Below are positions 1 through 13,301 of a stretch of 64,000 bases of DNA, in pieces (the first letter of the stretch is position 1; the number at the start of each line of letters is the position of its first letter). The notes below the pieces were generated by a model, which searched no databases, was not told where the DNA came from, and saw nothing but the letters and a program-made list of their open reading frames with translations. A program made the translations under genes and the position numbers. Origin of the DNA: Chytriomyces cf. hyalinus JEL632 (lineage: Eukaryota > Chytridiomycota > Chytridiomycetes > Chytridiales > Chytriomycetaceae); assembly GCA_025435555.1 (NCBI GenBank), contig JAIWWG010000041.1, positions 228,815 through 292,814 on the forward strand. The letters run 5' to 3'.

Positions 1-314
1 TTCTTCCTGTCGGGAGGGAATGCAGGGGGTGTTTAGATTTGTTATAAGGGTGTTGTTCGATTCTCTGCGGGTGTTTCTCACCCGTCGCTACTGTTTTTGA
101 TGATAAGATCTGCGCCGTATGTTTGTTGGTACACTTTTGAGTACGCGTTTGTTGTGGCTCTTTTTTTTCGTTTGTTTTGTTTGAGGGAGGGCCCGGAGCA
201 TTTTGGACGTGTCAAGAGGTACCTGTTTACGAGACATGTTTTCCCGCACGCGCTTGAGCCGACAACGACCACCTTTTTGCAGTCCAGCGATGCCGGTTGA
301 TTTGGCGAGACCAT
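1..314 (-). CDS. Rab-family small GTPase, N-terminal part (cut by window edge)
   Basis: Start of a Ras-superfamily GTPase of Rab type, which would act in vesicle traffic. Three exon pieces fit: 223-314, 82-159 and 1-6, with introns bounded by GT and AG. The first exon ends in the P-loop GSSACGKT (residues about 19-26) followed by CLVN. The second supplies the switch I region ending YQQTYGAD, which matches the Rab effector-loop pattern (usually TIGAD) in position and spacing once the intron is removed. The second exon ends at a GTGAGA donor. The rest, with the DTAGQE, NKxD and SAK motifs, lies outside the window, so the subfamily cannot be named. It is tandem with the HECT ligase gene, whose stop is 227 bp upstream of this start. 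Confidence 0.75.
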
Positions 315-540
315 TTTATTTATTTGGCCAATTTGTCAGGTTCTCCCAAACAAACAATCAAAACAAACAGCCTTTCTTCATCTCTCAAAACGTGAGCAAA
401 ATTAACGGAAACGGAAACAAATTTATTTGAAAATAAAATAGTATATATCGCATTCACTGTTGAGATCCATCAGAAAAATTCGGCCTCTTTTAGACAAAGC
501 CAAAACCTGTTGCAAAAAGAGTGGTCAGACAACATCAGCC

Positions 541-3500
541 TCAGATACGAAAACCCATCATACCGGTTCCACACTCGGAGATTGCTGTCAGCAAGTTTGC
601 TCGTAAATCTTCATAGCAGTCGTACTCGGGCAAGTCGATTTGATTGAAGCTGGGGAAAAGAAAAAACTCGAGTCATCAGACAACAGACAACAGAGAGAGG
701 AGAAACAGACAGAGAAAGAACAGCAAATTCAGAGCACATACCATGTGTGGGCCGAAGGAAGCCGCAGTTTCGACGCGAAGTCTTTGTGAATTTGGAACTT
801 TTGAATGCCATTGGAGCCTTCCAGAGATTTGAAGCCCTCCAACGGCACTTTTGAAGTTCCCGTTGCAAACTGAATCAGCTTTGCGCGCTCTTCTTGAGAG
901 AAGCTGCGCACTGCCCGCCAGAACCATTGGATTTGAGGAGATGCGTGGGAGTAGTTTTGGTATTCCGTGTTGTTCTTCATGTCATCAATATCTATGTCTG
1001 GCAAACCAGAAATCAAGAGCTCCAACTCTTGTTCGTTGAAAATCTTGATCAGGTCTTTCGGAATGATGTCCTGGAAACCGCCCAGGAAAGCATCGATTTG
1101 CTGCTGAATCGCTTTCGTCAGTTTTTGCTCCGTAATCAGAGACACGTATTCTTGCTTGTTTTCCTCCGTGACAGGAATATTGCGCCCATTTGGTTTCAAG
1201 TCAATGATTCGCTCAACACCAAAATCGTCCACTTCGGTGGAGAACGTCATGTCAATCACGTCCGTGATATCGTTCTGAAGCATCCATTGAAGTGATTTAT
1301 GGAATTCAGGATCTATGGCTTCCATGTCTTTCCAGTCCACTGGAATTTCAAGCATGCACTTGTAAAATGAACGTGTGAAATACGCATCCAGCAATCGACC
1401 GTCGTAAATCGCTTTTCCGATTATTCTGCCAACAAAGCGGAAGTAGAGCAAGTGGTCCGGGTTGATCCATGATGATCGGTTGGGCTGGTATGTTACTTTG
1501 TCGACAGCCGAAGGCTTGAACAAGGCGTAGTCCGGATTAAACATCTGCCGCGCCAGAACTTGGAAAAACTCTCGTGTCACACCACCAGCATCCACACCTT
1601 CTTCGTCGTGGAACCGAATGTTGAGCTTTCCAAATTTAATTTCATCACCGCTGCGTCCATGCAATTGGTGGTAAGAGTCTTCAAAGACCATTGCACGGCG
1701 GACGTTCAGTGGAAGGCTTCCGTAATGCTCCCGAGCAGATTTTTTATGCAGCTGCAAATTGAAGTACGTTCGCTTGTTGTCGAATTCCAAAACTTTTGGG
1801 TTTTGAATGAGCAACGAAAACGAACCACTCATCAAACTTGGGTTATTCCGGACCATGACGTTCAAAATCTTCTTGTGGTCTTCAGTAAATTGATTGAAGA
1901 GCTCCTCATTGGTGCGAGTGGCAGGCTCCTTTCCTTTGGCGCTGAACGACGATGAATGGATAAGTCGTGCTGGGCCACCGGCACTTTTCTGCGACACAAA
2001 TGGCTTCGATATCACCATGAAAGCTTCAATGAGTGGAAGGAGAACTGTTCCAACCCGGGTCAATTCGTCATTTTCAGAAACGATGGTCATGACAGACCCA
2101 AGCGAACTCCACAAATGTGGAATGGCCACTTTGCTGTAAATGGCAGCAAGAGCTTCCTCAGGAGTTGGTTCTGGGGCGATAACTTCCATTTGAGCAGACG
2201 ATTCCCCAGTCATCTCTGTTGGGATAACTGGCTGGACGGTGGTATTTTCGCTCTTTGGTCCACTCAAGCGCAATTTCGAATGAATGTAGTCCAGAGTTTT
2301 CAGCACACGCAAAAATTTGGCCTGCTCCGACGCAGAAGTGGAGAATTTCGCCAGCGGGCCACTATTCACATCTATGTCCACCCCTGCTGATGAAAGAACC
2401 TCAGCTACGCTGTCCAGATCTTTCACGATCGAGGCGCCTGAAGCTTGTGAATGCGAAATGAGTTCGTTCGTGATAATTTCACGATTGTTGTTCAAAGGAG
2501 CAAGATGCTGAATCATGGACAAAGTGTACTGGAAGGTCTTGATAGAACACTCTCCAACCGTGAGGACTTGAACAATTGCGCGCACGTACTGGTCGGGAAT
2601 CATTGGCACCTTCAATACATCTTCGGCAAGCTCGGGTCCCACGGGCACTGACGGGCTCTTTTCACCAGGTGTTGCACTGGCGTCGGCATTCGCGATCGCA
2701 GAGGTTGAAGGCTCGGTTCCTAGTTCAGGAGGCTGCCCTGTGGCGGGAGTTTGCCCGATTGTGGCAGCATCTTTTGGCTTCACTCCAAGAGATGAAATGG
2801 GACGAAGAACAAACGTGAGAAGCTGAACCAGTTGTTCCAACAGCACAGGATTTGATAAGAAGATTGGGCGCTCTACAAGACTGAGTAAAACCACGACTGG
2901 ATAGATGTTCGCGATGGCCTTTTCTTTTCCCTTCCCTTTTTTGGAGTGCGGCCTGTATTTGCCAAACGTGTTCGCAAACTGCTCATTTTCCTGAAGGAAG
3001 AATATAACAATTTGGTCGTTGGTTCCAACTAAAAAGATAAGCGTTTCGAGGCAACGCTGAACAATGAGGTTGGGGATCGATTCGAACGACTGCGCGGTGG
3101 AGAACGAAACAACCTTTTTTGGTGTGGTATTGACCTTTCCTTTGCCTTTGATGGTCATTTGAGAGAAATTCTTGTCCAGCAAGATAAAATCCGCGTTTCC
3201 ATCCCACAGGATTGACAAAAACATTGACATCAGATCCAATCGAGATCTGCTATTTTCACAGAGATTCAGCAACAGGCGATTGAGAGTTTCCTTGTTTGCG
3301 GGTTCTGGGACAAAAAGCAAACGCAGCAGAGTGAAGAGGGCTGGCTTTTCAACGAGTTGGACCACATCGCGAGTTGATTTTTTCAATACTTTCTGAGGGG
3401 CCGGGGCCGGTACGGCCTCATCGGCAACGCTACCAGTTCGCCGAGTCATTTGGCGGATCCCTTGCTGTAGGCGAGAGATGCTCCTCATTGTAGCGCTTGC

Positions 3501-6500
3501 TTCTGCCATGAAAGCAGGAGGCAATCCTTGCAAAAAGTCGTTATCCTGCTCCATCATCACTGCCTGTCGCAAAGTAGGATCCAGGGTCGCCAAAAACGAT
3601 GCAGGATCCATTTCTACTGGGCCGGAGCCTTGTGCATTTCGCGAATTGGATGATGAAGGCTGCTGTTGCTGCGAACGCAACACTTCGTTGCGGATATCGG
3701 GAGGAAGAGCATTCAAGAACTCTGACATATCAGGATTGTCCGGCAGGATGGGCACAGCTGTTGTCCTTTGTCTCTGCTCTTGCAGATGCTGGTTCAGGAC
3801 TTCCATACGAAGGTCTTCTGGAAGAGCCGCCAGAAATTCGGGATCAATCCCTGAGTCTAGCAACCACAACATTTTCAGCTTCATTTCATTCAAGCCCGAA
3901 AGAACGACTACTCACCGGTTATGTCGATTGTTTGACCTCCAAGTTCCACAAACACGCGGGCAGGCGGGGCAGGAACATCAGGTGCAGCAGGCGCGTCCAC
4001 AGTCGCAGCTGCCACTTCAGGATTCGCGGCTTCTGCGACAGTTTCGGAAACTTCCATGGCGCTGCTGCTGCTACCTGCAGCTTCAGATCGTTCCGCAATT
4101 TCGGCTTCAGCTTTTGCCTTCTCAACCGCTTCTTTCTCCAATCTCTCTTTTTCCTCGGCTTCTTTCCGAATGCGCTCTTGCTCTTCTTCTTCAGCTTTGA
4201 GTTTCGCAGCGGCAGCTTCCACTTCCTTTCTTTTTTCTTCGGCGACGCGTTTTGCTTCATCGTCCCGGATTTTCTTCTCAGCCTCTTCCTTCTCTCTGGC
4301 CAGCTTTTCTTCCAAGGCCGCAGGAGTTAGCAGCGCTAGAGTTTTTTCCTGGAGTCGAACGGCCACATCAGCATATTCCGCTCCAAAGAGGAGACGTGCT
4401 TCGTAAGTCCAACGTTGCAATGACGTTTGTACGGGAGGAGCATTGTGCAGGGAAATGAGAGCGCGGTCCTCTGGAGTCGCATCTGCATTTGCAACAACAA
4501 CCTCAGATGCTGAAGCAGCGGGATCAATTCCTCGTCTGAAAATGTCACGGAAATCTCCCACTGGGACTCCGTTCGATTGGATTTCAATGCGGAATGGCTG
4601 GCCGTTTCTTTCCAACGCCTGAATCTGTTCGACCGCTCGCGGTCCTGCCAACGTTTGCAAGAAGCTTTGCCAGTCCATATCACTGAGAAGGCCATTTCTA
4701 CCTTGAGATTGCGTCCCGCGCGAGGCACCAACCATGGGACCGTTTTGCTGCACGTTCGCAAGAAGTGGATGCAACTCTTCTTGAGCACCCGATGGACGGT
4801 TAAGAGGAATGGGACGATCAAATAGGTCAGAGTCGAATCCATCTGTGGCATTATCCCAAATGTAGCGACGTCGGCGGTTGGCACGCTCATTTGGAACTCC
4901 TTCTTCGCTCAACTGATCATCATTTTCATCAAATGGAATGACAAGATCGTCATCATCTTCAGAGTTATCTTCTGAAATAGTTGTATAACTTTAGAACCCG
5001 ATTTCAAAAGGGCAGATTCAACTACCTTCGTTTTCGTCATCGCCTTCTTCCTCGCCCTCGCCCTGCTGCTCCGGGTCTTCATCGTCATCCTCGTCATCTA
5101 AGTCCCATACATTTAGACCAGTTGAACGCACCCAGACAATTGAAAGTCTCACCATTATCGTCATCATCATCGTCATCATCATCATCATCTTGCTCTTCGT
5201 CTGCATGGATCGCAATTTCATCTTCGTTACCTTCACCTTCGGATGAGTATTCGTCTTCCCACATCATTTCATCATTTTCACCGCCACCCTGCGAGTTGGA
5301 CATAAGCAACACTCCAACTTACCCTAACCAGGAAAACACTCACTTCATTATCCGTGGAATCAACTTCCTCATGCCCACCGTGATACGGTTGAGGCACCAC
5401 AATCTCCATGTCATCTTCGGGGTCAGAGTCGTCCTGATATGAGAAAAGTTAATAAGGAATTTACACTCAGCCATTTCTGCTCCATACATCGTCTTCGCCG
5501 TCGCCTTCATCGCCAGAGAATTCATCGCCAAACTCATCGTCATCGAACTCTTCACCACCCTCATCATCTGAATCAGAGATATCGTCCATATCCACATCTT
5601 CCGGTTGCATATTGTACATGTTCAGTGCAGAGTTTCTGTAAATATTGGAAATCTCCTCGTTTTCACTTTCTTGACCACCGCGCTCGTCTTCGGAGGAGGT
5701 TAAATCCGTGGATTCGCCTTCAGATTCCACCACCATCTTGTTGGACGAAGACTTTTTCGCCGGAGTCGCCTTCTCAGCATTTGCAGGAAGCTTGGCAATT
5801 CTGACGGCCATTTTGGTAAGATTTTCCAAAGGCTTCAGAACGGCACTTGTCAGCATTTTTGCTCGTGGATGGAAAGCATCAATTTCGGCCAACATGGTGG
5901 TTAACGTGTTTGCATATCCTTTCTCCAGCATCGTTTTGGTTGCGGAAAGATGTGGATTTTGGCTCGGAGCAATCTTTGACGTCTGGGGTGGGTAACGAAT
6001 AGTGAGAATACTTTGGCACAGTTCGGCTAATCCATAGAATCGACCGTAACGGATATCCGCCGTTTCAGTTGAAGCAAGAGCGTCCTTCATCGATCGCGAG
6101 ATGGACTCTACAACCGTTTTGCAAATCGTTTGATGCTGCTCATTGACCGCCTTATCATCGGCAGTGGCAGAGCCTGTACAAAGTTTGGTGATCAAAATCG
6201 CGCTCCATGAGCTTTCCATAATTTTCCGTTTCATCAGAGGATCCGAGTCATCTTCATTTGTGGCTTCCAGAGGAAGGAGGTCCGACAGCAAATGATTCAG
6301 CACTGGATGGCGCGACGACTTGAACGGTGTTCCTTTGCCCCCATGTTTCGAAAACGTTACAAAATGCGATTTGCAAACCCCGAAACAGGAGATCAGTTCA
6401 GTGAGAGCCTGAAGGATATAACCTCGCTTAAAGTGTTGCGCTCTTGAAAGCTTCTCATCTTCAGGACCAGCAGAAGTGACTGGCGAGGTGGTTGTCTTGC

Positions 6501-9500
6501 ACTCAAGGAGAGAATTCATCAAAAAGTTCATCACATCCTTGCTAAGATCTTTCTCTGCATCCGTACTTTCCAGCGTCAAAACTCTTTCTTCCAGTTTCGG
6601 TTTGAGCGCAATGGCAGGAGATTTCTGCTTCGCATCGTACAAGGGCAAATGGCAGAGTGCCTGCGTTACTTGAATAAAGAGCTCTGAGTCCCTGCATGCA
6701 AGTGCGGCATTTCCTTTCAAATAGCTGGCGATATCCTTGGACCGAGCAGTTTTAAACCAATTCGTGACTTCTACTTCCATATTTGATGCCAGTTCTTTTT
6801 TGGATTCTACCAGATGTCGCAGAATGACAATCATGAACGAAACTTGCGCAGGGAATTCTCCCAAACGCTCTGACTTGAATAGTAGCTTGAGGCCGTCATG
6901 AGCCACAAAGTCAGAGGCTGATTTTGCTGATCGAGTGATACGAACAACCACCCGAAGAATTGCATGCAAGCTGTCAGAGTCCAGAGCATTCACTTTGAGC
7001 AAATGAATCATGGGTTCCAGAACTCTTTCAGAATTAAATTGCGCCGACGACTGCGCCGAAAGCGATGAAGTTGCTGGATCTTCGGTGGATGGAGACAAGG
7101 TTGATAAATGGGCACTCAGACGCTTTTCATCCCATTCGGACACTGCTGATTCGACAATTAAAATCGCCGGAGACAACCACTTCGGGATTGCTGAATCCAC
7201 GGCCAGCTTGGTGACTGATGCTTCGAAGAACTTGACAAGCGACTCATAGAACTGTAACCTGGCGTCTTCAATGCCTTTTAAGAACAATGCATCATGCAGC
7301 ATCAGTGCCATCAAATGTAACTCCATGGGCAAATACTGAATCGCTTCCGATGATTCGGCAAGGCTGTCTCGGAGGCTCTCCTCAACCTTTGCAAAGAGTG
7401 CAGTCGCAATGCCGCTCATGTCGTCCTTTCCAATCATGCACAGCAGATCTTTCAGATCAAACGTGATGAAATCAATGCGGTCCAGAAGTTCCAAACTACG
7501 ATGAATTGCTTTCTTTGAAAACTCCGATCGCAGCTCATTTAAGGTTTGAAGAGCTGACTTTGCCTCCTCGGCTTTTCCCTTGCCTTTATCTACGACATTT
7601 GTTTCGGCGCCCTCCGTTTCAGCTGCTTCACTCATGGACACATCACCCGCAGCACCTTCTGTGGAAGCGGAAGGATCTGCTGGGGCGACGGACATGGACA
7701 AAGCTTGAGCGAGAGCATCCTCTTCATCCATTTCCTCATCCATTGCGTCATCATCGGCATCTTCATCTTCATCGTCTTCGTCATCGTCTTCATCGTCATC
7801 TTCATCGCTGTCCTCTTCTGCCGCATTGACGGTGCTCAACTCATTTCCGGTGGTTCCAGAAGGACCCGCGTCCGGTTGGCTTTCCGAGACAGTGTTTTGA
7901 GAAGCAGTTACGTTTGTTTCCAAGGAGCTCGGGCCGGCTTCAGTCGTGCTGGCAGCCGGTGCAGCAGGTTCTGCTCTTGTCGCACTGGAGGCCGCCGCAC
8001 TTTGAGCGGCAAGTGCATCGGTGATAAGCGATGGATGCGACAGAATATAATCCACAGCACGCATCAAGTTGTTTCCACAACGAATCAAGGCAGTCTCGGC
8101 AGCTCCACGAGGATAGCCCATGTCGACAAGTTGATCGACTCTAGACGCATCAGGAACGACTGGCTGTGGTGCCGCCATATGGCCTCTTCCGAGGAGTGCG
8201 GCCAGTGGTGAAGTGAACGAAAAGCCAGATGATGACGCAGACGAGCTTCCAGCTTCACCAGTTGGCCCTGATCGGGGAGACACTTCGCCTTCTGCTTTCA
8301 AAATTTGCCCCAGCATGCCCAACAAGGGTTTCCACAGGTTTGCGCCGGGTTTTCCACTTGAAAACAGAGTCACTTCTTCTGAATCCCAGATACGAGCCGC
8401 GATTGGCAGGATTCGAAATCGCATGGACACAAGGTGCTCATACGCATCAAAGAAATCTGGATTTGCCCGATCCTTCTCCTTGCCTTGAATCGTGGTCGTG
8501 AACGGAGAATTGTGCAAAGCCTTCATATCCACAGAGATGGCCAGGATACACAGACACTTTTCCAAAAGCTGGAACAGAGACACAAGTCGCTCCTTATCTT
8601 CTTCAGCCGACATGTCTCCCTTCATGCATGAGCAGACAGTTTCCCAGGCAGTTCCCGCAACTGAGAATACACCTTCCAAACCCCCACATTTGTCAAAAGC
8701 GACAACAAATGGCGTCTGCAAAGCTCCCTGATTCCTTTTGTCTGTCATCATTCCTTCGATAAGCGTCAAAACACTGATCATAAATGCAATCTTGGTTCCT
8801 TGAGTCCATGGCAGCTGCTCCAATCGCGGCCAGCTACCGCCTGCTCCAGAGATTTCGGTCACAGATTTTGCAATAGTGTCGAGAACCTGTTGCCCAGGCT
8901 TCCGGTTTGTAACCACGCTGATCGGCTTCGTGGTCAGAACACGCACAACGCCTTGCATCATACCCGTCAACAGAGTCGGAATTTGAGTCATGAATTCCTT
9001 GAAAAAGTAAGTATTCATCATTCGGTAGTCTTTTCCATTGATGGCCTCCTCGTCCACCAAATCCAGCTGATGATCCGATGCACGATCATCCACCAAAGTA
9101 CCGTTGATATTCATAGAGGATGCTTGACGTGACAGTGCTGAGCCGGTGCTGGCTGGGGTTGCTGCAGCCGGTTTTTTCGGATTCATTTCATACCATGCCT
9201 TCGGAACACTGTTTTTCAGCAGCGCATTTTCAAAAAGACAAGCTCGTTGCAGTTTGGAGAGGAGCGGCAAGATTTCTTCTCCTTTCCCAGTGAACGCAAG
9301 AATAATCGCAGCAACACTTCGACTGTGTGACAGATTGTGAGAAGAAAACATGTCGGCAACTAAACGGATGATGCATTCGAGCGTAATGAAGCTACGGAAT
9401 CTGCTTTGAGCTTTGGCACATGTTTCGGGAGTGGCATCTGCATTGCAAGTATTAGGCCGAAAGAATCTTCAGACATATTCAGCAAATAACGAAACCTGTA

Positions 9501-12500
9501 AAATCGATTGACTCCAAGCTCCAACATTTCTCTTCGGAATATTCAACAAATTCTGAAACTCGAGCGAGTGCGGTTTTCAGAGCTTCTTGTAATATAGGCA
9601 CGACACTAGCGGAGCTGCCGTCCATCAACATTCGGAACAAGAATAGCAATGAGTAGCCACCAGTCGTCGACAGGGCAAAATCCACAGGCAGAGTTGGCAA
9701 TGTGTAAAGCTCGACCAAAAGCTCGCAACCTCCCAATCGCACAAATTCTTTTGAGTGCGCTGGGTTCTGAAACAAACCTTCCAAAAAGCGAGCAAGGATG
9801 TCAATCAGAGTTCCAATGCGCGACTCCTTTTTCTCTTCCTCGCCATCAGCCCCAGTGACGTCAGCCGCAACAATCGAGGACGGCCCAGATACGGCAGAAG
9901 CTTCTCCCATGACTTGATCCTCCACTTCCTCCACCTTCTTGTGAATCCCGCGGAGACTGTGCAAAGACGCTTCCTCCTCTCGGACAGTTTTCCCAAACTC
10001 CACAACCTCACGAGCCACTTGCAACACCGTCTCCATTGTGCTCTCTTTCAAGCTTGGATGATGCCGAACGAGCTCATCCACACTACCTCCAATCACATTC
10101 GGCATGTCACGGTCGTAAAACGCTGCGCGGACATGCGGATCTTGGTTCAACAAAAGCCGAAGGAATTTGGGGAGCGGATTCGCGGCAACAAATGCATCGA
10201 GACCAGCTTGGTTGAGACAAATCGCGCCGAATGCATTTGGCAAAGCGCTGATAACTTCTGCGCTTAATGGGTATGAGCCGCTGTGGGCGACGGCGAGGAG
10301 GGTTTGCGGGAGTTTCGACTCCTGTAGAATGGGTAAACTGGCAGGTTCATTGTGAATGAACGTCGACATGATGTTGATGGCTGTTGTATAATTTGGCAAA
10401 GTCAGCGTCGCGAAAAAATACCCAGAATATCACAAAGTGGTACCCAATCCGAGAATGTTGGCGCCAAAGAAATTCGCACTCTCGAAGATCAGTAAAATAC
10501 TGTGTGGCAACGATGTTTCGATCAAATTCCGGAGTGTTTCTGCCATGCCTGAGATTTGCATCATGTGCATAATGCACTTGAGAAGAGATCGCAGGAACGC
10601 CACATGAACGAATGAGATGTCATTCAGAACAACAGAGTCGGCAGCAGTAGCCTTGGACTCAAGACATAGGCCAACTTCCCTCTGTGGTGACAAGGGTTCA
10701 GAATATGTCAAAGTTGCTGACAGCAGTGAAGATTGTGTACCTTAATTCTGGTTACGAGCATTTCAACCCCGTTACAAGCACTAAAGGCAGTGAATGCCGC
10801 TGGAAATGAGTAGATCATGAGATCCAAGAAGGTAACAAATTTGGCAATATTCTGATTGAAATACGGGATGGCAGTCAGACAATATACGTCCAAATTAATA
10901 CAACCAAAAACCTACCCTCATTTGCTCAAACGTATGCACTTGAAATGCCTTGACGATAACTTGAACGATACCAGATGCAACAACCATACTGCCGCCCATG
11001 CTTGTGTTGACAAGCTGGGACAGGAAGGAATAGTACGCCTCCAAAAAGTCAACAGTCTCCACCACTGCTCAAAGAAACCAGGATTAGTTATGTAGCGGAA
11101 CATAGTGGACAAAAAGGAGACGGACCATCTGTGGTTTCGAGGATGCTGATCACACGCCTTGTCACTGAAACAAGAATTCCATGATTCACAGATGCCCCAA
11201 CAGCATTTAAGACATCCATTGCTCGCGATTTGATGCGGCTGATGGATTCGAGGGCATAGAATGATGCCGCCTGCAGGTTCTGTTCACCCGAGAGCAAACA
11301 GAAAGTTTTGATTTGTGAGTCAAAATACTTGAAATGATGACATAGGAGAAACAATCGCGCGAAAAAAAAAGAAAGAGAGTGGAAGAAGGGTGCGTAACGG
11401 AGAGGATAGACAGACGTGCTTACAAATTCAATTCCAGGAGTTCCTGTTGGAGCTCCGATAATATCGGCCAAGACAACCGGCAAGTCAGGTTCGTAGAGAA
11501 AGAATTTGCTCTGACAGACGTCCTCAGTCAGAAGAGAAACTGTTGCAAGATGAGCAAAGAATATATATTTTAAGTCTTCACTCACAAAAAAAACGCATGT
11601 CATACCTGAGACACAAAGTGCCAATACACGCATCATGACCAACTTTTTCCGCAAAGCCGGATCTCTTTTCGAGAACGCACAACGCGCACGATGGAAAACG
11701 TCGAAATGGTGAGCCGGTGAAACGTCGTACTCCTTCAAAACGCGCTCCACAAATTCCGCTTCCGACAGCCCGGTTTGAAATACGCACGGCACATGAATTG
11801 TAACAAGCCCTTCGCGTTTTTCTGGAAGGGGTGCTGGCGAGTATGGAACTCCCAACCCGGAGCCAAGGTTTCCGGAAGGGGTCGAGAATCCTGCAACCGC
11901 CGACATCACAAACGGAGTTGATGGTGTCGCTGCAGATGATGAAGAGCCATGCAATCCAGCTGAAGGGGTGGAGAATGATCGGGCGGATGAGATTTCGTAC
12001 ATGGGTCTGCTGGCCTTCACAGGCGTTTCGAAGATTGCTGGAGATGGTGTATTTGGCGCAACAGCCTCTGAAACCATTGCAGGTGTATTTTCTGCGGCAC
12101 CCGCAATTGCAGACGGTGGTGCGGCTGTTGTCTGTGTTTCCAAAAATGTTCAGGTGGCTGAGTCATTGCAAACCAAGTGTGAAATAAAAATACCTCTGCG
12201 CTGTCATCTTTCGTGTTGAAATTGAGCGGTTGCGGTGTGGGCAGCGTCGTTGATGGCGACCAATAAAACTGGAACGAGAACGGACTGAGATCCGAATCCT
12301 CTTCGGCCATTTCTGAATTCGCGCTTTTGTCGGCATCCCCTTCCGTTTTATTGAGGGTTCGCTGTTGCCCTTTCATGCCTTCTCCTTTTTCGGATACGCT
12401 GCGCGTTTGTTTGATTTCTTTGATGAGTCCAGCAAGGTCAAGCCCGTCTTCTTTTGCACCCCATCTCGAAGCAAGGGTGATGAGTGTATCGTGGGCTGGT

Positions 12501-13074
12501 GCCAATGCAGCTTTGGCTGCTTTCGGTTTCGACTGCCGTTGCGGGGGTCGAACTAGGAAGTGCAGAGCGGCATTCACGATATCGACGTCTTTTGATTTCA
12601 AAAGTTGGATGACGTGCTAGATTTGAGTGGCGAGCCCTCGAATCAGCGCCGAGCCCAAGCAGGAAATAAAAACAAGTGGCTTGCCATACCTCAAACGACG
12701 AGTACAGCGTCCTGCTCGTGCAGTTGTCCCACAGCAGCCTGGACATGTCCAGCACAGCCAAAACAGTCTCTTTGGGCACCGCATTCGCATCCGCAACAAA
12801 AGCGCCCAAAACTGTGTCAAATCTGTTGAGCACTGCAGTCCAATGGTGGAGGTCGCTCTTGGCAATGCCCGTTGATGAGGCAATCGACAAGGCTGATGAA
12901 ATCGCCGCAGCAAGCGCGACGTCGTCTTTCGCGGCAAGGAGTGATTCGACGAGCGGGATAAGGGAGGGGTCCTGCAACGTGCGTAGTGTCATTAAACATA
13001 AAATACTATAATACCTCGTCGCTCACCAGCCCAGTCAGCCGCTTCGGCAGACTCTTACGCGGAATCGGAGTCAT
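541..13074 (-). CDS. TOM1: Giant HECT-type E3 ubiquitin ligase, TOM1/HUWE1 family
   Basis: Transfers ubiquitin through a C-terminal HECT domain; the family acts in nuclear protein quality control, ribosomal protein turnover and mRNA export. I estimate roughly 3,800 residues in about 15 or more exons. Exon 1 begins at 13074 (MTPIPRKSLPKRL) and joins DPSLIPLVESLL at a clean GT-AG intron. The N-terminal armadillo-like part (DUF908/DUF913 regions) carries the family signature LASRWGAKEDGLDLA near 12.45 kb. A UBA domain (RVDQLVDMGYPRGAAE) lies near 8.1 kb, followed by acidic tracts at 7.70-7.82 and 5.04-5.57 kb. DUF4414-like helices (GIDPEFLAALPEDLR) come before the HECT domain (about 541-1700). 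The last intron (650-741) falls inside the catalytic motif, giving HTCFN after splicing, so the active cysteine is present, 36 residues from the end. The C-terminus ends GMMGFRI rather than the usual GFGLA. Confidence 0.93.
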
Positions 13075-13301
13075 TTATTTACTTGCTTGATAAGTTGTTG
13101 GTTGGTTGGTGTGAATTTAGTTCAATGGGTATTGCTTGCTTGGTTTCCGTCTTTTCTTTTTCTTTTGGAGCACTTTTACGAATTTGACCAACTGTGGTTC
13201 TCGTGCGCGTCAAATTTATTTCATCTGTGCTCGCCATCATGAACTCCAACTTGCAATTGCTGTCTCAACAAGCCAGACGCATCACTTCACCGGCCATAAT
13301 T

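Noticed and set aside
7500-7830. Antisense frames opposite the acidic tracts of the TOM1-like gene
   Set aside because: They are repeats of H, L, R or I, V, F codons made by the complement of GAT/GAA runs.
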